Assembly (NCBI RefSeq): GCF_029846255.1
Contig: NZ_JARVWQ010000001.1
Location: forward strand, 1,966,304-2,030,303
DNA from: Amnibacterium sp. CER49
GTDB lineage: Bacteria > Actinomycetota > Actinomycetes > Actinomycetales > Microbacteriaceae
Direction: 5' to 3'
Length of the DNA: 64,000 bases
This document shows, one piece after another, positions 1 through 10,132 of this stretch. A model generated the notes under the pieces. The model saw only the letters and a program-made list of their open reading frames with translations, made no database searches and was not told where the DNA came from. The stretch's first letter is position 1. Each line of letters begins with the position of its first letter. The translations under genes and the position numbers were made by a program.

Positions 1-3000
1 CGCCCCCGCGAGCGCGGCGGCGGCGGCCCCCACCGTGGTGAACAGGTCGTCGACGACGCGACCGGCGAGCGCGTCGCGGAGCCGCTCGAACTCCTCACGG
101 GTGCGGACGGTGCCGTCCTCGGTCTGCTCGGCGATCACCCGGTCGATGACGGCGCGGAGGGCGTCGTCGAACAGCGCCTCGGTCGACGGGTAGGGGCTCG
201 CGCCGAGGGCGAGCTTCTCCGCGCCGGAGAGGTGGTCGCGCACGTACCCGGCCGGTGACGGGGTCGCGAGCAGCAGCAGGCGCCGCACGCCCGCGCGGGT
301 CGACGCGAGCGCCTCCTCGGGTGTCGCCAGCAGCCGCACGTCGACCGCGCTCCCGGTGTCGACGAGCGAGGGGTAGGCGCGGACGACGCCGCCGGACTGC
401 CGGGTGTCGAGCACGCGCGGCAGATCGTCGAGGTCGAAGGTCGTGAGCCCGGTGCGCTCGATCGCCTGGCGCACGGCGGGCCGGGCGACGACCTTCGCGA
501 CCGACGTCCGGGCCTGGTCGGCGAACCGGCGCTGCAGCGCGGCGAGGTCGGTCTCGCGGCCGACCGCGCGACCGCGGGCGTCGAGCACCTCGAACGCGAT
601 CCGGAGGTGCGCCGGGATCCGCTCGGCGTCGAAGTCGGCGGGCGCGGGGTTCGCTCCGGCGACGCGGCGCACCAGCGGGGCGAGCGAGTCGATGAGCGGC
701 CCGGGCGTCGCGCCGGTCTCCGGTCCGGCCGGCAGCTCCGGGAGCAGCCGTCTCGCCCAGTCGCCCGTCGGCACGACGAAGCGGCGCTGCGGCTTCGGCA
801 GCGTCTTCAGCAGCGCGGCGACGAGGTCCTCACGGAAGCCCGGCACCTGCCAGTCGAACCCGGCGGGCGACAGCGACGCGAGCAGCGGCAGCGGCACCTG
901 CACGGTGACGCCGTCATCGGCGGCGCCGGGCGCGAACCGGTAGCGCAGCCGCAGCCGCTGGTCGCCCTGCTGCCAGAACGGCGGGTAGTCGCGCGGGTCG
1001 ACGTCCGCCGCCTCGTCCTCGGGCACGAGGTCGCTGCGGCGCAGGGTGAGCAGGTCGGGCGCCTCCTTGCGCGCGTCGCTCCACCAGGTCTCGAAGCCGC
1101 GGACGGTCGTCACGTCGGCGGGGATCAGGCCGTCGAAGAAGTCGAGCACGTCCTGCTCGTCGACCGAGGGCCGCCGGAGCCGCTCGGCCTCCTCGTCGAG
1201 CTCGGCGAGCAGGCGCCGGTTCGCGCGGTCGAAGTCGAAGTTCCGGTCGCGGGCGATGTCGCGCGGCCACTCGCCGCCCACGAGCGCGTGCTCGATGAAC
1301 AGGTGCCGCGCGTGGGCCGCGTCGATGCGCGCATACTGCACCCGCCGCTTCTCGACGATCGGCACCCCGAACAGCGTGACCCGCTCGTCGGCGACGGCGG
1401 AGCCCTGCCGCTGCTCCCAGCGCGGCTCCCCGTAGGTGCGCTTCGCGAGGTCGCCGGCGAGCGGCTCGGCCCAGGCGGGGTCGATCGCGGCGTTCATCCG
1501 CGCGAAGAGGCGCGAGGTCTCGACGAGCTCGGCCGTGAGCACCGCGCGCGGCGGCTTCTTCGCGAGCGCGGAGCCGGGGAAGAGCACGAAGCGCAGCTGT
1601 CGCGCGCCGAGGAACTCGACGGCGCCGCGCCGCGGCGTCGGCTTGCCGCCCCGGCCCGCGGGGGCTGCGGTGCGGTCGTCGCGGAGGCCGATCTGCGAGA
1701 GCAGGCCCGCGAGGAGCGACCTGTGGATCGCGTCGGCGCGCTGGCCGGGCTCCGCGCTGTCCTGCTCTTGGTCGCCTGCACGGTCTCGGCGACCGCGGTC
1801 CGGGACGGACCGCGGCGCTGGCGTCGCGGCGGAGCCCAGAAATGGGCTCCGCTTCTGAGCTCCAGCGCGCTGCTCCAGCTCCCGCAGCACCGACTCGAGC
1901 TGCCGCACGAGGTCCTGCCACTCGCGGATCCGCACGAAGTTCAGGAACTCCGCCCGGCAGCGGCGGCGGAACGCGCTCGACGAGAGGTCGCGCTGCGTCT
2001 GCTCCAGGTAGCGCCAGAGGTTCAGCAGCGTGAGCAGGTCGCTCGTCGGATCCGTGAAGCGCGCGTGCGACTGGTCGGCCTGCTCGCGCTTCTCGACCGG
2101 CCGCTCGCGCGGGTCCTGGATGGTGAGCCCCGCGACGATCGCGGTGACCTCGCGCAGCACGCCCTGGCGACGCGCCTCGAGCAGCATCCGGGCGAAGCGG
2201 GGGTCGAGGGGCAGCCGCGCGAGGTCGTGGCCGATGCGGGTGAGCGTCGCGGGAGCGCCGCCGCGGCCTTCGCGGATCGCGCCGAGCTCGACGAGCAGAT
2301 CGGTGCCCGCCTTGATGCCCCGCGGGTCGGGCGGGGTGAGGAACGGGAACGCCGCGAGGTCGCCGAGCCCGAGCGACAGCATCTGCAGGATCACCGAGGC
2401 GAGGCTCGTGCGGAGGATCTCGGGGTCCGTGTACTCGGGCCGCTTGCCGAAGTCCTCCTCGGAGTAGAGGCGGATCGCGATGCCGTCGCTCGTGCGGCCC
2501 GCGCGGCCGGCCCGCTGGTTCGCCGACGCCTGCGAGATCGGCTCGATCGGCAGCCGCTGCACCTTCGCGCGGGTGCTGTAGCGGGAGATGCGGGCGGTGC
2601 CGCCGTCGATCACGGCACGGATGCCGGGCACGGTGAGGCTCGTCTCGGCGACGTTCGTGGCGAGCACGATCCGGCGCGCGACCCCGGCCACGCCGCTGCG
2701 CTCGAACACGCGGTGCTGCTCCGCCGCGGAGAGGCGCCCGTAGAGCGGCAGCACCTCGACCGGCCGCGCGCGACCCGCGTACCTCCCGCGGAGCACGTCG
2801 GCGACGTCGCGGATCTCGCTCTCACCCGAGAGGAACACGAGCACGTCGCCGTCGAGATCCCGCTCGAGCTCGTCGAGCGCGGCGGTGACGCCCTCGGCGA
2901 GGTCGCGGTCCTCCGACGGCCGCAGGTCGCCGGGGCCGTCGTCCGGGTCGTCGGGGTCCTCCTCGCCCGAGTCCTCCGCGACGAGCGGCCGGTACCGGAT

Positions 3001-3588
3001 CTCGACCGGATAGGTGCGGCCGGAGACCTCGATGATGGGCGCCGGCGTGCCGTCCGGTGCCGCGAAGTGCGCCGCGAACCGCTCGACCTCGATCGTCGCC
3101 GAGGTGATGATCAGCTTGAGGTCGGGCCGGCGGGGGAGCAGCTGCTTCAGGTAGCCGAGCAGGAAGTCGATGTTGAGGCTGCGCTCGTGGGCCTCGTCGA
3201 GGATGATCGTGTCGTAGCGCTTCAGGTCGCGGTCGCGGCGGATCTCGGCGAGCAGCACGCCGTCCGTCATCACGCGGATGCGCGTCTCGGGCCCGGATCG
3301 GTCGGTGAACCGGACGGCGTAGCCGACGAGGCCGCCGAGCGGCACCTCGAGCTCCTCGGCGACGCGCTCCGCGATCGTGCGGGCGGCGATCCGCCGCGGC
3401 TGCGTGTGCGCGATGACCGACCGGCCGAGCTCGAGGCAGATCTTCGGCAGCTGCGTCGTCTTGCCGGAGCCGGTCTCGCCCGCGACGATCACGACCGGGT
3501 TCGCCGCGATCGCCGCCGCGATCTCGTCGCGCATGCGACTGACGGGCAGCTCGGGCGGGTACGCGACGACCGGGGCGGCGAGGGACAT
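1..3588 (-). CDS. hrpA: ATP-dependent RNA helicase HrpA (DEAH box), 3' end cut by window
   Basis: DEAH-box RNA helicase, probably cytoplasmic and acting in RNA remodelling. The frame is open for 1196 codons from ATG at 3588 to base 1, so the C-terminus lies outside the window; family members are about 1300 residues. Walker A GETGSGKTT is near residues 37-45, the DEAH box near 131-134 and the QRAGRAGR motif VI near 357-364. The second half fits the long HrpA C-terminal region (DUF3418-like). Residues about 572-636 form a charged, low-complexity linker that looks lineage-specific. No clear ribosome binding site precedes the start. Very confident of the family. Confidence 0.95.
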   Translation of the reverse strand, partial: MSLAAPVVAYPPELPVSRMRDEIAAAIAANPVVIVAGETGSGKTTQLPKICLELGRSVIAHTQPRRIAARTIAERVAEELEVPLGGLVGYAVRFTDRSGPETRIRVMTDGVLLAEIRRDRDLKRYDTIILDEAHERSLNIDFLLGYLKQLLPRRPDLKLIITSATIEVERFAAHFAAPDGTPAPIIEVSGRTYPVEIRYRPLVAEDSGEEDPDDPDDGPGDLRPSEDRDLAEGVTAALDELERDLDGDVLVFLSGESEIRDVADVLRGRYAGRARPVEVLPLYGRLSAAEQHRVFERSGVAGVARRIVLATNVAETSLTVPGIRAVIDGGTARISRYSTRAKVQRLPIEPISQASANQRAGRAGRTSDGIAIRLYSEEDFGKRPEYTDPEILRTSLASVILQMLSLGLGDLAAFPFLTPPDPRGIKAGTDLLVELGAIREGRGGAPATLTRIGHDLARLPLDPRFARMLLEARRQGVLREVTAIVAGLTIQDPRERPVEKREQADQSHARFTDPTSDLLTLLNLWRYLEQTQRDLSSSAFRRRCRAEFLNFVRIREWQDLVRQLESVLRELEQRAGAQKRSPFLGSAATPAPRSVPDRGRRDRAGDQEQDSAEPGQRADAIHRSLLAGLLSQIGLRDDRTAAPAGRGGKPTPRRGAVEFLGARQLRFVLFPGSALAKKPPRAVLTAELVETSRLFARMNAAIDPAWAEPLAGDLAKRTYGEPRWEQRQGSAVADERVTLFGVPIVEKRRVQYARIDAAHARHLFIEHALVGGEWPRDIARDRNFDFDRANRRLLAELDEEAERLRRPSVDEQDVLDFFDGLIPADVTTVRGFETWWSDARKEAPDLLTLRRSDLVPEDEAADVDPRDYPPFWQQGDQRLRLRYRFAPGAADDGVTVQVPLPLLASLSPAGFDWQVPGFREDLVAALLKTLPKPQRRFVVPTGDWARRLLPELPAGPETGATPGPLIDSLAPLVRRVAGANPAPADFDAERIPAHLRIAFEVLDARGRAVGRETDLAALQRRFADQARTSVAKVVARPAVRQAIERTGLTTFDLDDLPRVLDTRQSGGVVRAYPSLVDTGSAVDVRLLATPEEALASTRAGVRRLLLLATPSPAGYVRDHLSGAEKLALGASPYPSTEALFDDALRAVIDRVIAEQTEDGTVRTREEFERLRDALAGRVVDDLFTTVGAAAAALAGA

Positions 3589-3621
3589 GAGCCGTCCAGT
3601 CTCCCATCCCGCGCGGGGCGG

Positions 3622-5658
3622 TCAGCGGAGCAGCAGGTCCATCACCCGGTACGCGTTCGCGACGATCGTGAGCACGGGGTTCACGCCGCCGTTCGTCGGG
3701 TGCAGCGAGCCGTCCGCGATGCGCAGCTCGTCGTGGCCCCAGATCCGGCCCTCCGGATCGGCGACGCTCGTGGCGGGGTCGTCGCCCATGCGGCAGGTCC
3801 CCGCCTGGTGCTGGCCGCCGCTCGGCGTCGTCTGCCGACCGGAGCCGTTGACGACGTCGTGTCGCACGGTCGTCGCCCCGCTCGCCCGCAGCCACTCGCC
3901 CGCGCGCTCGGTGAGGAACGCGCGCGCGGCGAGGTCGTTCGGGTGGACACCGCCGGTGAGCCGGGCCACCGGAGTGCCGAGCGCGTCGACGACCGCCGGG
4001 TCGACGCGCACCCGGCTCTCGGCGCTCGTCACCTCCTGGATGGGCCCCACGACGCGGAGCATGCGCGGGTAGAGGGCGGCGAGCGCGTCGCGCATCGCGC
4101 TGCCGGACTCGGGCAGCAGCCCGGCCGCGCGGAGGTACCAGTAGGCGGAGACCGGCGTGGGCACGAACTCGTTCGCGAGCATGCCGCCGCCGATGATCCC
4201 CTCGTTGCCGTGCCGGAAGTCGCCGGTCGCGATGGACGGTCCGGGCCCGAGCAGGTCCTGCACGGCGTCGTCGAAGATCCCGAGCGCGCCGCCGTAGAGG
4301 TGACCCTGCAGCCGCCGGCCGACCTGGTCGGTGCCGTTGCCGATGCCGTCCGGCTCGCGCTCGGTGCGGCTGTTCAGCAGCAGTCGCGCGGTCTCGACCG
4401 CGCCCGCGGAGAGCACGACGGTCTCGGCGCGCACCTCCCGGCGCCAGACGCCGGACCCGTGCCGACCCGCCATCGCGACGCCGATCACGCGACCCGAGGC
4501 GTCCGTGGTCAGCCGGGTCGCGGCGGCGTCGAGCACGACGGAGACGCGGCCGGTCGCGAGGGCGCGGCGCATGGTCGTGTTGTGGCTGCCGGCCTTCGCC
4601 TGCACCGGGCAGTCGAAGCCGATGCACTGCGCGCACTGCACGCACGCCGGCCGGTCGTCGTAGGTCGTCGAGTTCACGAGCAGCGGCACCGTGGTCGTGC
4701 TCCAGCCGAGGCGACGCGCGCCGCCGGCGAGCACGGCCGCGCTCCGGCCGCCGCGCAGCGGCGGCATCGGGTACGGCTGCGAGCGCGGCCCGGCGGCGGT
4801 GTCGCCGGTCGAGTCCCCGCTCACCCCCATGCCGAGCTCCGCGCGCACGTAGTACGGCTCGAGCTCGTCGTACCCGAACGGCCAGTCGGGCAGATCGCTG
4901 CCGTCCGGGCGCCCGTACACGCTTCGCATCCGGAAGTCCTCGGGCGCGAACCGCCAGGCCTGCGCGCCGTAGAAGCGCGTGCCGCCGCCGAACGAGACGG
5001 CGTTGTTGCTCCAGGTCCAGTCCGAGGGGTCGTCGACGACGGCGTCCGCGACGACGCGCGGCGTGCCGATCGGCGGTCCGGAGAAGAGCTGCAGCCCGCG
5101 CACCTGTCGCGGGTTGCGCAGATGGTCGAGCGTCGTGTCCGCGAGCGCCGGCCAGCCGCCCGCCTCGACGACGAGCACCCGCCGCCCCGCGAGGGCGAGC
5201 TGCTCCGCCGCGACCCCGCCGCCCGCCCCGGACCCGATGACGATCGCGTCGTACCGGTCGCCGAGGTCCGCCGGCGCGACGACCGCGTCCCGGTGCTCCG
5301 GGATCAGCGGCTCGAGCGGCCGGTCGCCGTCGGGCCAGCGGCGCCAGTCGATCGACCGCCACACGGGTGACGGCTCGCCGCCACGGTCCTCCGGGTTCGC
5401 GAGCAGCCCCTCGACGACGGTCTCGACGAACCAGCGCACGTCGTCGTCCTCGGCAAGCGCCGCCAGCGCTGCGGACGGGTCGGCGCTCGCGTCGGCGAGC
5501 CGCGCGACGACCGCGGCCAGTCGCGCCGCGTCGCCAGGCCGGTCGACGGTCACCACGCGGGTGAGGTGCGCGAGCGCGCCGGCATCGGCGCCGCCCGCGA
5601 TCACCGTGATCAGCCCGGCGAGCGCCGGATCCTGCAGCATCGGAGGCTGCTCGTCCAT
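3622..5658 (-). CDS. GMC-family flavoprotein oxidoreductase
   Basis: Predicted FAD-dependent oxidoreductase of the glucose-methanol-choline family, 678 residues. The N-terminal 100 or so residues are helical and resemble gluconate 2-dehydrogenase subunit 3, a small partner usually encoded separately. The FAD fold follows with the dinucleotide motif VIGSGAGGG, then a cysteine cluster (CVQCAQC...C) typical of the bacterial membrane-linked branch. The C-terminal signature [12 protein letters not shown] carries the likely catalytic His, and PTNGGVNP closes the flavin site. GGAG sits five bases before ATG 5658. It lies 33 bases upstream of hrpA on the same strand. The substrate cannot be read from sequence; a sugar or alcohol is likely. 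Confidence 0.88.
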   Translation of the reverse strand: MDEQPPMLQDPALAGLITVIAGGADAGALAHLTRVVTVDRPGDAARLAAVVARLADASADPSAALAALAEDDDVRWFVETVVEGLLANPEDRGGEPSPVWRSIDWRRWPDGDRPLEPLIPEHRDAVVAPADLGDRYDAIVIGSGAGGGVAAEQLALAGRRVLVVEAGGWPALADTTLDHLRNPRQVRGLQLFSGPPIGTPRVVADAVVDDPSDWTWSNNAVSFGGGTRFYGAQAWRFAPEDFRMRSVYGRPDGSDLPDWPFGYDELEPYYVRAELGMGVSGDSTGDTAAGPRSQPYPMPPLRGGRSAAVLAGGARRLGWSTTTVPLLVNSTTYDDRPACVQCAQCIGFDCPVQAKAGSHNTTMRRALATGRVSVVLDAAATRLTTDASGRVIGVAMAGRHGSGVWRREVRAETVVLSAGAVETARLLLNSRTEREPDGIGNGTDQVGRRLQGHLYGGALGIFDDAVQDLLGPGPSIATGDFRHGNEGIIGGGMLANEFVPTPVSAYWYLRAAGLLPESGSAMRDALAALYPRMLRVVGPIQEVTSAESRVRVDPAVVDALGTPVARLTGGVHPNDLAARAFLTERAGEWLRASGATTVRHDVVNGSGRQTTPSGGQHQAGTCRMGDDPATSVADPEGRIWGHDELRIADGSLHPTNGGVNPVLTIVANAYRVMDLLLR

Positions 5659-5777
5659 GCCCGCTCCGTCCCCGTCGACGTGGGCCCGTCCGCGCCCGCC
5701 TGCTCACGCTAGCGGCGCCCCCTGCGGCCTCCCACCTCGCCGGGGTAGACCGGGAGCCGCAGAGAAGGAGGCGCCGC

Positions 5778-5984
5778 ATGAGCTCGACCGACCCGCACCG
5801 CCCAGGCCCCGACGACCTCGGCCCGGAGGACCCGGGCGACCTCTCCGGGGTCGAGGCGTCGCAGGACGACCCGATCGACACGGGACTGCCGGACGACGAC
5901 GTGGTGGACATCAGCGACAACGAGGGCCCCGAGCTCACCACCGACGTCGACGACATCGACCCGGGGTCCAGCGGAGGCCGGTGA
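5778..5984 (+). CDS. small acidic protein of unknown function
   Basis: 68 residues, extremely acidic (Asp/Glu throughout, hardly any Lys) and rich in Pro/Gly, so probably disordered. No known domain recognised. A strong ribosome binding site (AAGGAGG) precedes ATG 5778, and a TAGACC -10-like box lies about 35 bases upstream. Its stop overlaps the GTG start of the following DUF255 gene in a GTGA junction, which implies translational coupling. A role linked to the thioredoxin-fold partner is only a guess from this coupling. Confidence 0.7.
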   Translation: MSSTDPHRPGPDDLGPEDPGDLSGVEASQDDPIDTGLPDDDVVDISDNEGPELTTDVDDIDPGSSGGR

Positions 5985-7837
5985 ACCGGCTCGCCGACGC
6001 CGTCAGCCCCTACCTGCGGAGCCACGCGGACAACCCCGTCGCCTGGTACCCGTGGGGCGACGAGGCGTTCGCCGAGGCCCGGCGGCGCGACGTGCCCGTG
6101 CTGGTCTCGATCGGCTACGCCACCTGCCACTGGTGCCACGTCATGGCGCGCGAGAGCTTCAGCGATCCGGCGCTCGCCGGGTATCTGAACGAGCACCTCG
6201 TCGCGATCAAGGTCGACCGGGAGGAGCATCCCGAGGTCGACGCCGCGTGCCTCGCGGGCGCCGGCGCGTTCACCCCGAACCTCGGCTGGCCGCTCAACGT
6301 GTTCCTCACCCCCGAGGGCCGCATGTTCCACGCCGGTACCTACTCGCCGCCGCGGCCGATGCCCGACAACCCGTCGTTCCGGCAGGTGCTCGAGGCCGTC
6401 GTCGACGCGTGGACCACGCGCCGCGACGACGTCGAGTCCTCCGCGGGGCGGCTCGCGGACGCGCTCGCGGAGGCGGCCAGGCAGGGCGCCTCCGGGGGGA
6501 GCGGGATCGGGCTCGAGGACCTCGGCCGCGCGGCCGGCACCCTCGTCGCCTACGAGGACCGCGAGCACGGCGGCTTCGGCGGAGCGCCGAAGTTCCCCGT
6601 TCCGACGGTGCTGCTCACGATGCTCGCGCTCGGCCGGTCGCCCCTGCTGCAGCCGGAGGATGCGGACCGCATCCGCGGCGTCGCCGAGCGGGCGCTCGCC
6701 GCGATGCGCGAGGGCGGGCTGCGCGATGCCGTCGAGGGCGGCTTCTTCCGCTACGCCACGCGTCGCGACTGGTCCGAGCCCCACTACGAGCGGATGCTGT
6801 CGGACAACGCGCTGCTGCTCCGCGCCTACGCCGAGGTCGGCGACCGCGACACCGCCGCCGGCATCGCCGCGTTCCTGCGCGGGGTGCTGCGCCGTCCCGA
6901 GGGCGGGTTCGCCTCGGCGCAGGACTCCGAGAGCCTCGTCGACGGGCAGCGCAGCGAGGGCGGCTACTACCGGCTGACCGCGGAGGAGCGTCGCCACCAG
7001 CCGCCGCCCGCGGTCGACGCGAAGGTGCTCACGAGCTGGAACGGCCTCGCGATCGGCGGGCTGGCCAGGGCCGGCGCGCTGCTGGGGGAGCCCACGTGGG
7101 TCGTGCTCGCGGAGGAGGCGGCGGAGTTCCTGCTGGCGTCCCATCGGCGTCCGGACGGGACGCTGCTGCGCGCCTCGCTTGACGGGCGCCCCTCGACCGC
7201 AGCCGCGACCCTCGAGGATTACGGCGCCCTCGCCGACGGGCTCCTCGAGCTCGCCCTCGCGGCCGGCCGGCCCGACCTGGCGGTCGCCGCGCGCGACCTC
7301 GTCGACCGCTGCCTCGTCGACGGCCGCTTCGCGGTGCCGGGCGGCGGGGATCCGACGCTCGCCGGCCTCGGCCTCGGCCTCTCCGCGGAGGCCGACGTGA
7401 GCGAGGGCGCCGCGCCCTCCGGGCTGTCGTCGATGGCTCGTGCGGCCGAGCGGCTGTTCCTGCTCACCGGCGAGCGGTCGTACCGCGAGGCGGCGGCCGC
7501 CGCGCTCGCACCCGTGCTGCCGCAGGCGGCCCAGCGGCCGATCGGCTCGGGCGCGATGCTCGGCGTCGCGCTCGCCCAGCTCGAGCCGGTGCGGCAGCTC
7601 GTCGTGGTCACGGACGACCCGGCGTCGCCGCTCGCCGCCGCCGCGCGAACCCTGCCGACGTCCGTCACCGCGGTGCTGACCGAGCGGGCCGTCGCCGCCT
7701 TCGCCGAGGCGGGCTTCGAGCTGTTCGAGGGCCGGACGACCGTCGCGGGCGCGCCGGCCGCGTACCTCTGCCGCGACTTCGTCTGCCGTCTCCCGGTCAC
7801 GGATCCCGCCGCGCTGCTCGAGCAGGCGCGAACGTGA
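5981..7837 (+). CDS. DUF255 thioredoxin-fold protein (YyaL/spermatogenesis-associated protein 20 family)
   Basis: 618 residues, the usual size for the family. The N-terminal thioredoxin-like domain carries the family signature [13 protein letters not shown] (residues about 42-54) with its CxxC pair. The rest is a six-hairpin glycosidase-like helical barrel, as in other family members. The start is GTG at 5981, overlapping the stop of the acidic gene before it. The biochemical role of this widespread family is not settled. The gene is followed by a gap holding a nested palindrome. Family assignment is firm. Confidence 0.9.
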   Translation: MNRLADAVSPYLRSHADNPVAWYPWGDEAFAEARRRDVPVLVSIGYATCHWCHVMARESFSDPALAGYLNEHLVAIKVDREEHPEVDAACLAGAGAFTPNLGWPLNVFLTPEGRMFHAGTYSPPRPMPDNPSFRQVLEAVVDAWTTRRDDVESSAGRLADALAEAARQGASGGSGIGLEDLGRAAGTLVAYEDREHGGFGGAPKFPVPTVLLTMLALGRSPLLQPEDADRIRGVAERALAAMREGGLRDAVEGGFFRYATRRDWSEPHYERMLSDNALLLRAYAEVGDRDTAAGIAAFLRGVLRRPEGGFASAQDSESLVDGQRSEGGYYRLTAEERRHQPPPAVDAKVLTSWNGLAIGGLARAGALLGEPTWVVLAEEAAEFLLASHRRPDGTLLRASLDGRPSTAAATLEDYGALADGLLELALAAGRPDLAVAARDLVDRCLVDGRFAVPGGGDPTLAGLGLGLSAEADVSEGAAPSGLSSMARAAERLFLLTGERSYREAAAAALAPVLPQAAQRPIGSGAMLGVALAQLEPVRQLVVVTDDPASPLAAAARTLPTSVTAVLTERAVAAFAEAGFELFEGRTTVAGAPAAYLCRDFVCRLPVTDPAALLEQART

Positions 7838-7860
7838 TATCCGCGGACCTCGGCCCCCGT

Positions 7861-7942
7861 ACCGCGTGTAGGTGATCCGCCCCGGTGTAGGTACGACACG
7901 CGGCTTCCGTACCTACGCCGGAGCGAAGTACCTACACGCGGT
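7861..7942. repeat. nested inverted repeat, GTGTAGGT family, copy 1
   Basis: Outer arms ACCGCGTGTAGGT (7861-7873) and its exact complement (7930-7942) enclose inner arms CCGGTGTAGGTACG (7882-7895) and CGTACCTACGCCGG (7908-7921), 13 of 14 paired. The core GTAGGT/ACCTAC therefore appears four times in alternating orientation. A second copy lies at 62008-62086 in the opposite orientation. It sits in the gap between the DUF255 and DUF3140 genes and encodes nothing visible. Confidence 0.85.
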
Positions 7943-8020
7943 CGATGTCCCGGTCCCGGGCGCCCCCGCCGGCCGTATGCGTCTTCAGGCGGTGCACCGA
8001 GGCCGCCCAGGCCCGGTTGC

Positions 8021-8026
8021 CAGGGT
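8021..8026 (+). promoter_or_regulatory. -10-like box, leaderless start of DUF3140 gene
   Basis: CAGGGT lies exactly six bases before ATG 8033, and no ribosome binding site is present. Transcription would begin at the start codon. Confidence 0.5.
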
Positions 8027-8032
8027 GCCGGG

Positions 8033-8377
8033 ATGGCGAAGCAGGAGAGCGTCGACGACGTCCTGAAGGACTGGCACGACGCGGTCAACATGTCCGGCAG
8101 CGAGCTGAAGCGCTGGCTCGACACCGACGAGTCGAAGTCGGTGGGCGACACCGGCGGCGAGGGCGAGTCGACGGGGCACAGGGAGGGCCGCCTCATCCTC
8201 GAGCTGCAGGGCAAGCGCAAGGACGACCTCGACGACGAGGACGTGAAGGCGATGCGCCGCGTCGTCGGCTACGTGCACCGGCACCTCGCCCAGGGCGGTC
8301 CGGAGCACGACAAGGAGCACTCGAAGTGGCGCTACTCGCTGATGAACTGGGGTCACGACCCCCTGAAGCAGCGCTAG
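8033..8377 (+). CDS. DUF3140 domain protein
   Basis: 114 residues, soluble and highly charged. The pattern (VDDVLKDWHDAVNMS, ELKRWL, a GHREGR loop, MRRVVGYVHRHLAQ, then WRYSLMNWGHDP near the end) fits the actinobacterial DUF3140 family across its whole length. No enzymatic motif or membrane segment is seen and the function is unknown. The gene stands alone between a palindromic repeat and a minus-strand gene set. Confidence 0.82.
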   Translation: MAKQESVDDVLKDWHDAVNMSGSELKRWLDTDESKSVGDTGGEGESTGHREGRLILELQGKRKDDLDDEDVKAMRRVVGYVHRHLAQGGPEHDKEHSKWRYSLMNWGHDPLKQR

Positions 8378-8399
8378 GCGGCCGCCTCCGGAGGCAGCG

Positions 8400-8471
8400 C
8401 TAGGCGAGCACGCGGGCGATCCAGAACGCCGCGGCGACGATCAGCAGGCGGATCAGGACCTTCCGGTTCAC
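8400..8471 (-). CDS. tiny hydrophobic membrane peptide (23 aa)
   Basis: GTG at 8471 opens a 23-codon frame: a short basic N-terminus (NRKVLIR), then one hydrophobic helix with a Trp, ending at TAG. The translation has the charge pattern of a single-pass membrane peptide. TAGCGT on the same strand lies seven bases before the start. The frame is short enough to be chance, so confidence is modest, but start, promoter box and composition agree. Confidence 0.35.
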   Translation of the reverse strand: MNRKVLIRLLIVAAAFWIARVLA

Positions 8472-8478
8472 ACCCCCG

Positions 8479-8484
8479 ACGCTA
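8479..8484 (-). promoter_or_regulatory. -10-like box before the 23-aa peptide
   Basis: TAGCGT on the minus strand, seven bases before GTG 8471. Confidence 0.35.
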
Positions 8485-8511
8485 GCGGGCGCGGCGGGCG
8501 TCACCCGCCGA

Positions 8512-9297
8512 TCACCGCTGCACGGCGAGCGCGACCGCGAGCGCGAGCCCGTTCACGAGCGCGTGCGTGACGATGCCCGGCCCGAGGCGGCCGGTCCGCG
8601 TCGCGAGCCATGCCACGACGAGCCCGATCGGGAAGATGCCGAGCACGAGGTTCACCGCCGAGACGAGGTCCGGCGCCTCGTGCAGGTGCAGGGCCGTGAA
8701 GATCGCGGCGGAGAGCAGCACGCTCGCGTCCGCCGCCCAGTGCCGCCGGCCCTCCGACGGCTCCGGCCGGCGCCGGAGGATCGCGTTGCGGATCGCGCGC
8801 ATGAGCAGTCCGCGGGTGAGCAGCTCCTCGACGACCGGGGCCACGATCACCGCGACGACGCCGAGCGCCACGTTCGCGAGCGGGTCGGACGACAGGTGCA
8901 CGTTCGTCGTCGGCCGCGCCGGGGTCACCGACACGAGGACGATGCCGATGATCACCCGGATGATCTCGACCGCGATCGCCGCGCCGAGCCCGATCGCGAG
9001 GTCGATCCACCGGAACGCGAAGCCGAAGTCGCGGCGGAGGCTGCCGAGCCCCCGCCGGCGGGACACGAGCACCGCCCACACCACGGTGAGCAGGTAGGCG
9101 CCGACGCCGAGCACGAGCGACGGGATCCCGGAGACGCGCACGCCGGCGACGGCGAGCGCGCCGATGAGCACCGGCTCGAGCACGAAGAACGCGATCGGCA
9201 CGGCGGCGGCGAGCAGCCCCCATCGCACCTCCGGCGGTGGCCGGTAGTCGAGCGACCGGTAGTCGTCCGTGTCCCGGACCCGGGTGAGCAGGGTCAC
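8512..9297 (-). CDS. CPBP-family intramembrane metalloprotease
   Basis: 261 residues with about seven hydrophobic segments. The CPBP (CAAX protease/bacteriocin-processing, Abi) signature is present: EELLTRG (EExxxR) near residues 155-161, a helix with FTALHLHE (His ligand), and THALVN near 245-250. These residues form the active site of family glutamic/metallo intramembrane proteases. The substrate is unknown; bacterial members are linked to prenyl-protein or peptide processing. Start GTG 9297 is chosen because a conserved-looking cytosolic N-terminus follows; no strong ribosome site is seen. Confidence 0.88.
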   Translation of the reverse strand: MTLLTRVRDTDDYRSLDYRPPPEVRWGLLAAAVPIAFFVLEPVLIGALAVAGVRVSGIPSLVLGVGAYLLTVVWAVLVSRRRGLGSLRRDFGFAFRWIDLAIGLGAAIAVEIIRVIIGIVLVSVTPARPTTNVHLSSDPLANVALGVVAVIVAPVVEELLTRGLLMRAIRNAILRRRPEPSEGRRHWAADASVLLSAAIFTALHLHEAPDLVSAVNLVLGIFPIGLVVAWLATRTGRLGPGIVTHALVNGLALAVALAVQR

Positions 9298-9349
9298 GGC
9301 AGCGCAACCGCCCGCGGCGCGCGCCGCGGGCGGGTCGTCGGGGTCAGGG

Positions 9350-10099
9350 CTACTCGGACAGCGCGCGTCGCGGCGTCGCCGTCAGCTCGCCGCCGTTCTT
9401 CATCGCCGCGAGCCTCGCCTCGATCTCGGACTGCTTGCCGAGGTCCTCGAGGCTCTCGAACTGCCGGTCGAGGCTCGACGCGTCGAGCTCCTGCTGCCCG
9501 ACGACGCGGGCCTCCTCGCGGCGCACCTTCTCCTCGAACCGGCCGATCTCGCTCGTCGGGTCGAGCACGTCGATGCTCTTCATCGCGTCGTGGACCTGCG
9601 ACTGCGCCTGCGCCGTCTTCGACCGCGCGATCAGCTCGTTGCGCTTCGCCGTCAGCTCGGAGAGCTTCTCGCGCATCTGCTCGAGGCCCGACTTCAGCTT
9701 CTCCACGACCTCGTTCTGCGACGCGATCGTCGGCTCGACGGTCTTCGCCTCGCGCTCGGACTGCAGCTGCTTGCCGATCGCCACCTTCGCGAGGTTGTCG
9801 AACTTGTCGGCGTCGGCGGCGTTGCCCGCCGAGCGGAGCTCGTCGGCCTTCGAGCTCGCGGCGAGCGCCTTGCGGCCCCAGTCCGCGGCGGCCGCCACGT
9901 CCTCCTCGTGGTCCTGCTCCATCAGGCGCAGGTTGCCGATCGTCACCGCGACGGCGTCCTCCGCCTCCGCGATGCTGTTCGAGTAGTCCCGCACCAGCTG
10001 ATCGAGCATCTTCTGCGGGTCCTCGGCCTGGTCGATGAGCGCGTTGACGTTCGCGCGCACGAGGGTCGAGATCCGTCCGAGGATCGACTGCTTCACCAT
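9350..10099 (-). CDS. pspA: PspA/IM30 (phage shock protein A) family protein
   Basis: 249 residues, almost entirely helical coiled coil, with the family N-terminus MVKQSILGRISTLVRANVNALIDQAEDP and the central long helices of ESCRT-III-like PspA/Vipp1 proteins. It is expected to bind and stabilise the inner face of the stressed cytoplasmic membrane. ATG 10099 is preferred over an upstream ATG at 10132, because GGAG sits eight bases before it and family members begin there. It is 33 bases downstream of the TPM-domain gene on the same strand, so the two probably form an envelope-stress operon. Confidence 0.92.
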   Translation of the reverse strand: MVKQSILGRISTLVRANVNALIDQAEDPQKMLDQLVRDYSNSIAEAEDAVAVTIGNLRLMEQDHEEDVAAAADWGRKALAASSKADELRSAGNAADADKFDNLAKVAIGKQLQSEREAKTVEPTIASQNEVVEKLKSGLEQMREKLSELTAKRNELIARSKTAQAQSQVHDAMKSIDVLDPTSEIGRFEEKVRREEARVVGQQELDASSLDRQFESLEDLGKQSEIEARLAAMKNGGELTATPRRALSE

Positions 10100-10132
10100 G
10101 GGGTTCGCTCCGTTCTTCCTTCTCCAGATCAT

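Noticed and set aside
607..5370. Very long open frame on the plus strand across hrpA and the GMC gene (1587 codons)
   Set aside because: Composition is Arg/Gly/Ala-rich with no domain; it is the reverse-strand shadow that very high GC content creates. The same holds for 2822-7144, 34814-38272, 43168-46272 beyond the GH4 gene, and 52955-55831 beyond the phosphatase gene.
7861..7942. Regularly placed GTAGGT/ACCTAC motifs, considered as a CRISPR array
   Set aside because: The motifs alternate in orientation, spacers are about ten bases or less, and no cas gene is present.
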